This document shows, in pieces, positions 4,942 through 5,086 of a stretch of DNA of 5,086 nt (its first letter is position 1; every line of letters begins with the position of its first letter). Where the stretch lies: assembly GCA_023391275.1 (NCBI GenBank), contig JAEWBE010000073.1:1-5086 (forward strand), in the 5' to 3' direction. Below the pieces are notes generated by a model, which saw nothing but the letters and a program-made list of their open reading frames with translations, ran no database searches and was not told where the DNA came from. This DNA comes from Bacillota bacterium. GTDB lineage: Bacteria > Bacillota > Clostridia > Oscillospirales > Acutalibacteraceae. The position numbers and the translations under genes are program-made.

Positions 4942-4950
4942 ATTATACCA
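4942..4950 (-). promoter_or_regulatory. Extended -10 promoter of the toroid gene
   Basis: On the minus strand TGGTATAAT matches the extended -10 consensus TGnTATAAT exactly. The region 17 bases further up (TAGACT) is a weak -35, which extended -10 promoters tolerate. Transcription would begin near 4935 and leave a leader of about 57 bases. Confidence 0.6.
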
Positions 4951-5001
4951 GAATATGTTTATTAAGTCTACAAGGCTGTTTTACATGATGCGAAAATTCA
5001 T

Positions 5002-5029
5002 TTCGGGCCAAGTTCGAGGTGTTGACAAA
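5002..5029 (-). repeat. Right arm of the 28-bp perfect inverted repeat
   Basis: This is the exact reverse complement of 96-123, reading TTCGGGCCAAG to GTTGACAAA on the plus strand. TTGACA (5022-5027) again points out of the enclosed 4.9-kb segment. Outside the arm the right flank has GAGAGGCAAAAATAG (5040-5054). The left flank, read outward, has a similar GGGACAGGCAAAAAAATAG at 60-42, so weak similarity may continue beyond the perfect match. Confidence 0.9.
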
Positions 5030-5086
5030 GTACCAAAAGGAGAGGCAAAAATAGTATAATGTAGGCAAGGAAAAGCAGTGGGATGT

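Noticed and set aside
5022..5060. Possible promoter from TTGACA (5022) and TATAAT (5055)
   Set aside because: Both hexamers are perfect, but the spacing is 27 bases, far beyond the usual 16-19, and no consensus -35 is found 17 bases before TATAAT.
1..5086. CRISPR array, riboswitch or rRNA/tRNA gene
   Set aside because: No regularly spaced direct repeats, no recognisable riboswitch core and no structural RNA sequence were seen on either strand.

Overview
The window looks like an accessory region of a Gram-positive anaerobe, most likely a gut Clostridia (Bacillota). The reasons are the gene content (a Cys_rich_VLP protein, a YodL-type N-terminus, a DUF4316-like reading frame and MobC, a set typical of Tn1549-like conjugative or mobilizable elements), purine-rich Shine-Dalgarno sites, and consensus sigma-A promoters. 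No host housekeeping gene is present, so the genus cannot be given.

Layout. Bases 1-95 hold nothing I can identify. At 96-123 lies one arm of a 28-bp perfect inverted repeat; its partner is at 5002-5029, so almost the whole window is enclosed. Rightward from the left arm come a Cys_rich_VLP protein (133-531), a long hairpin (568-612) that covers the ribosome binding site and start codon of the next frame, and a YodL-like frame that stops after 56 codons (591-761). A leftward cargo pair follows: a MarR-family regulator (2200-2820) and a 12-TM-type anion/arsenite-superfamily permease (779-2026). Two exact 13-bp operator candidates bracket the MarR promoter (2845-2903). From 2943 to 3240 there is a non-coding, hairpin-rich stretch that is the best candidate for an oriT. 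Next come a frameshifted DUF4316-like gene (3352-3548) and mobC (3577-3882), whose start region is also frameshifted, then a strong GC hairpin (3887-3923). No relaxase follows. Convergent to mobC is a more AT-rich gene for an alpha/alpha-toroid (prenyltransferase/squalene-cyclase-like) protein (3963-4877) with its own extended -10 promoter.

Reading as a whole. This appears to be a decayed or rearranged mobilization module that lost its relaxase and has two single-base lesions, carries a self-regulated MarR/transporter cassette between its YodL-like gene and its oriT region, and abuts an unrelated AT-rich gene. MarR probably represses its own promoter and, by read-through, the permease. The permease substrate and the role of the toroid protein cannot be read from sequence. 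The least explained features are the 28-bp inverted repeat enclosing about 4.9 kb without a recognisable transposase, and the paired KpnI-type operators.
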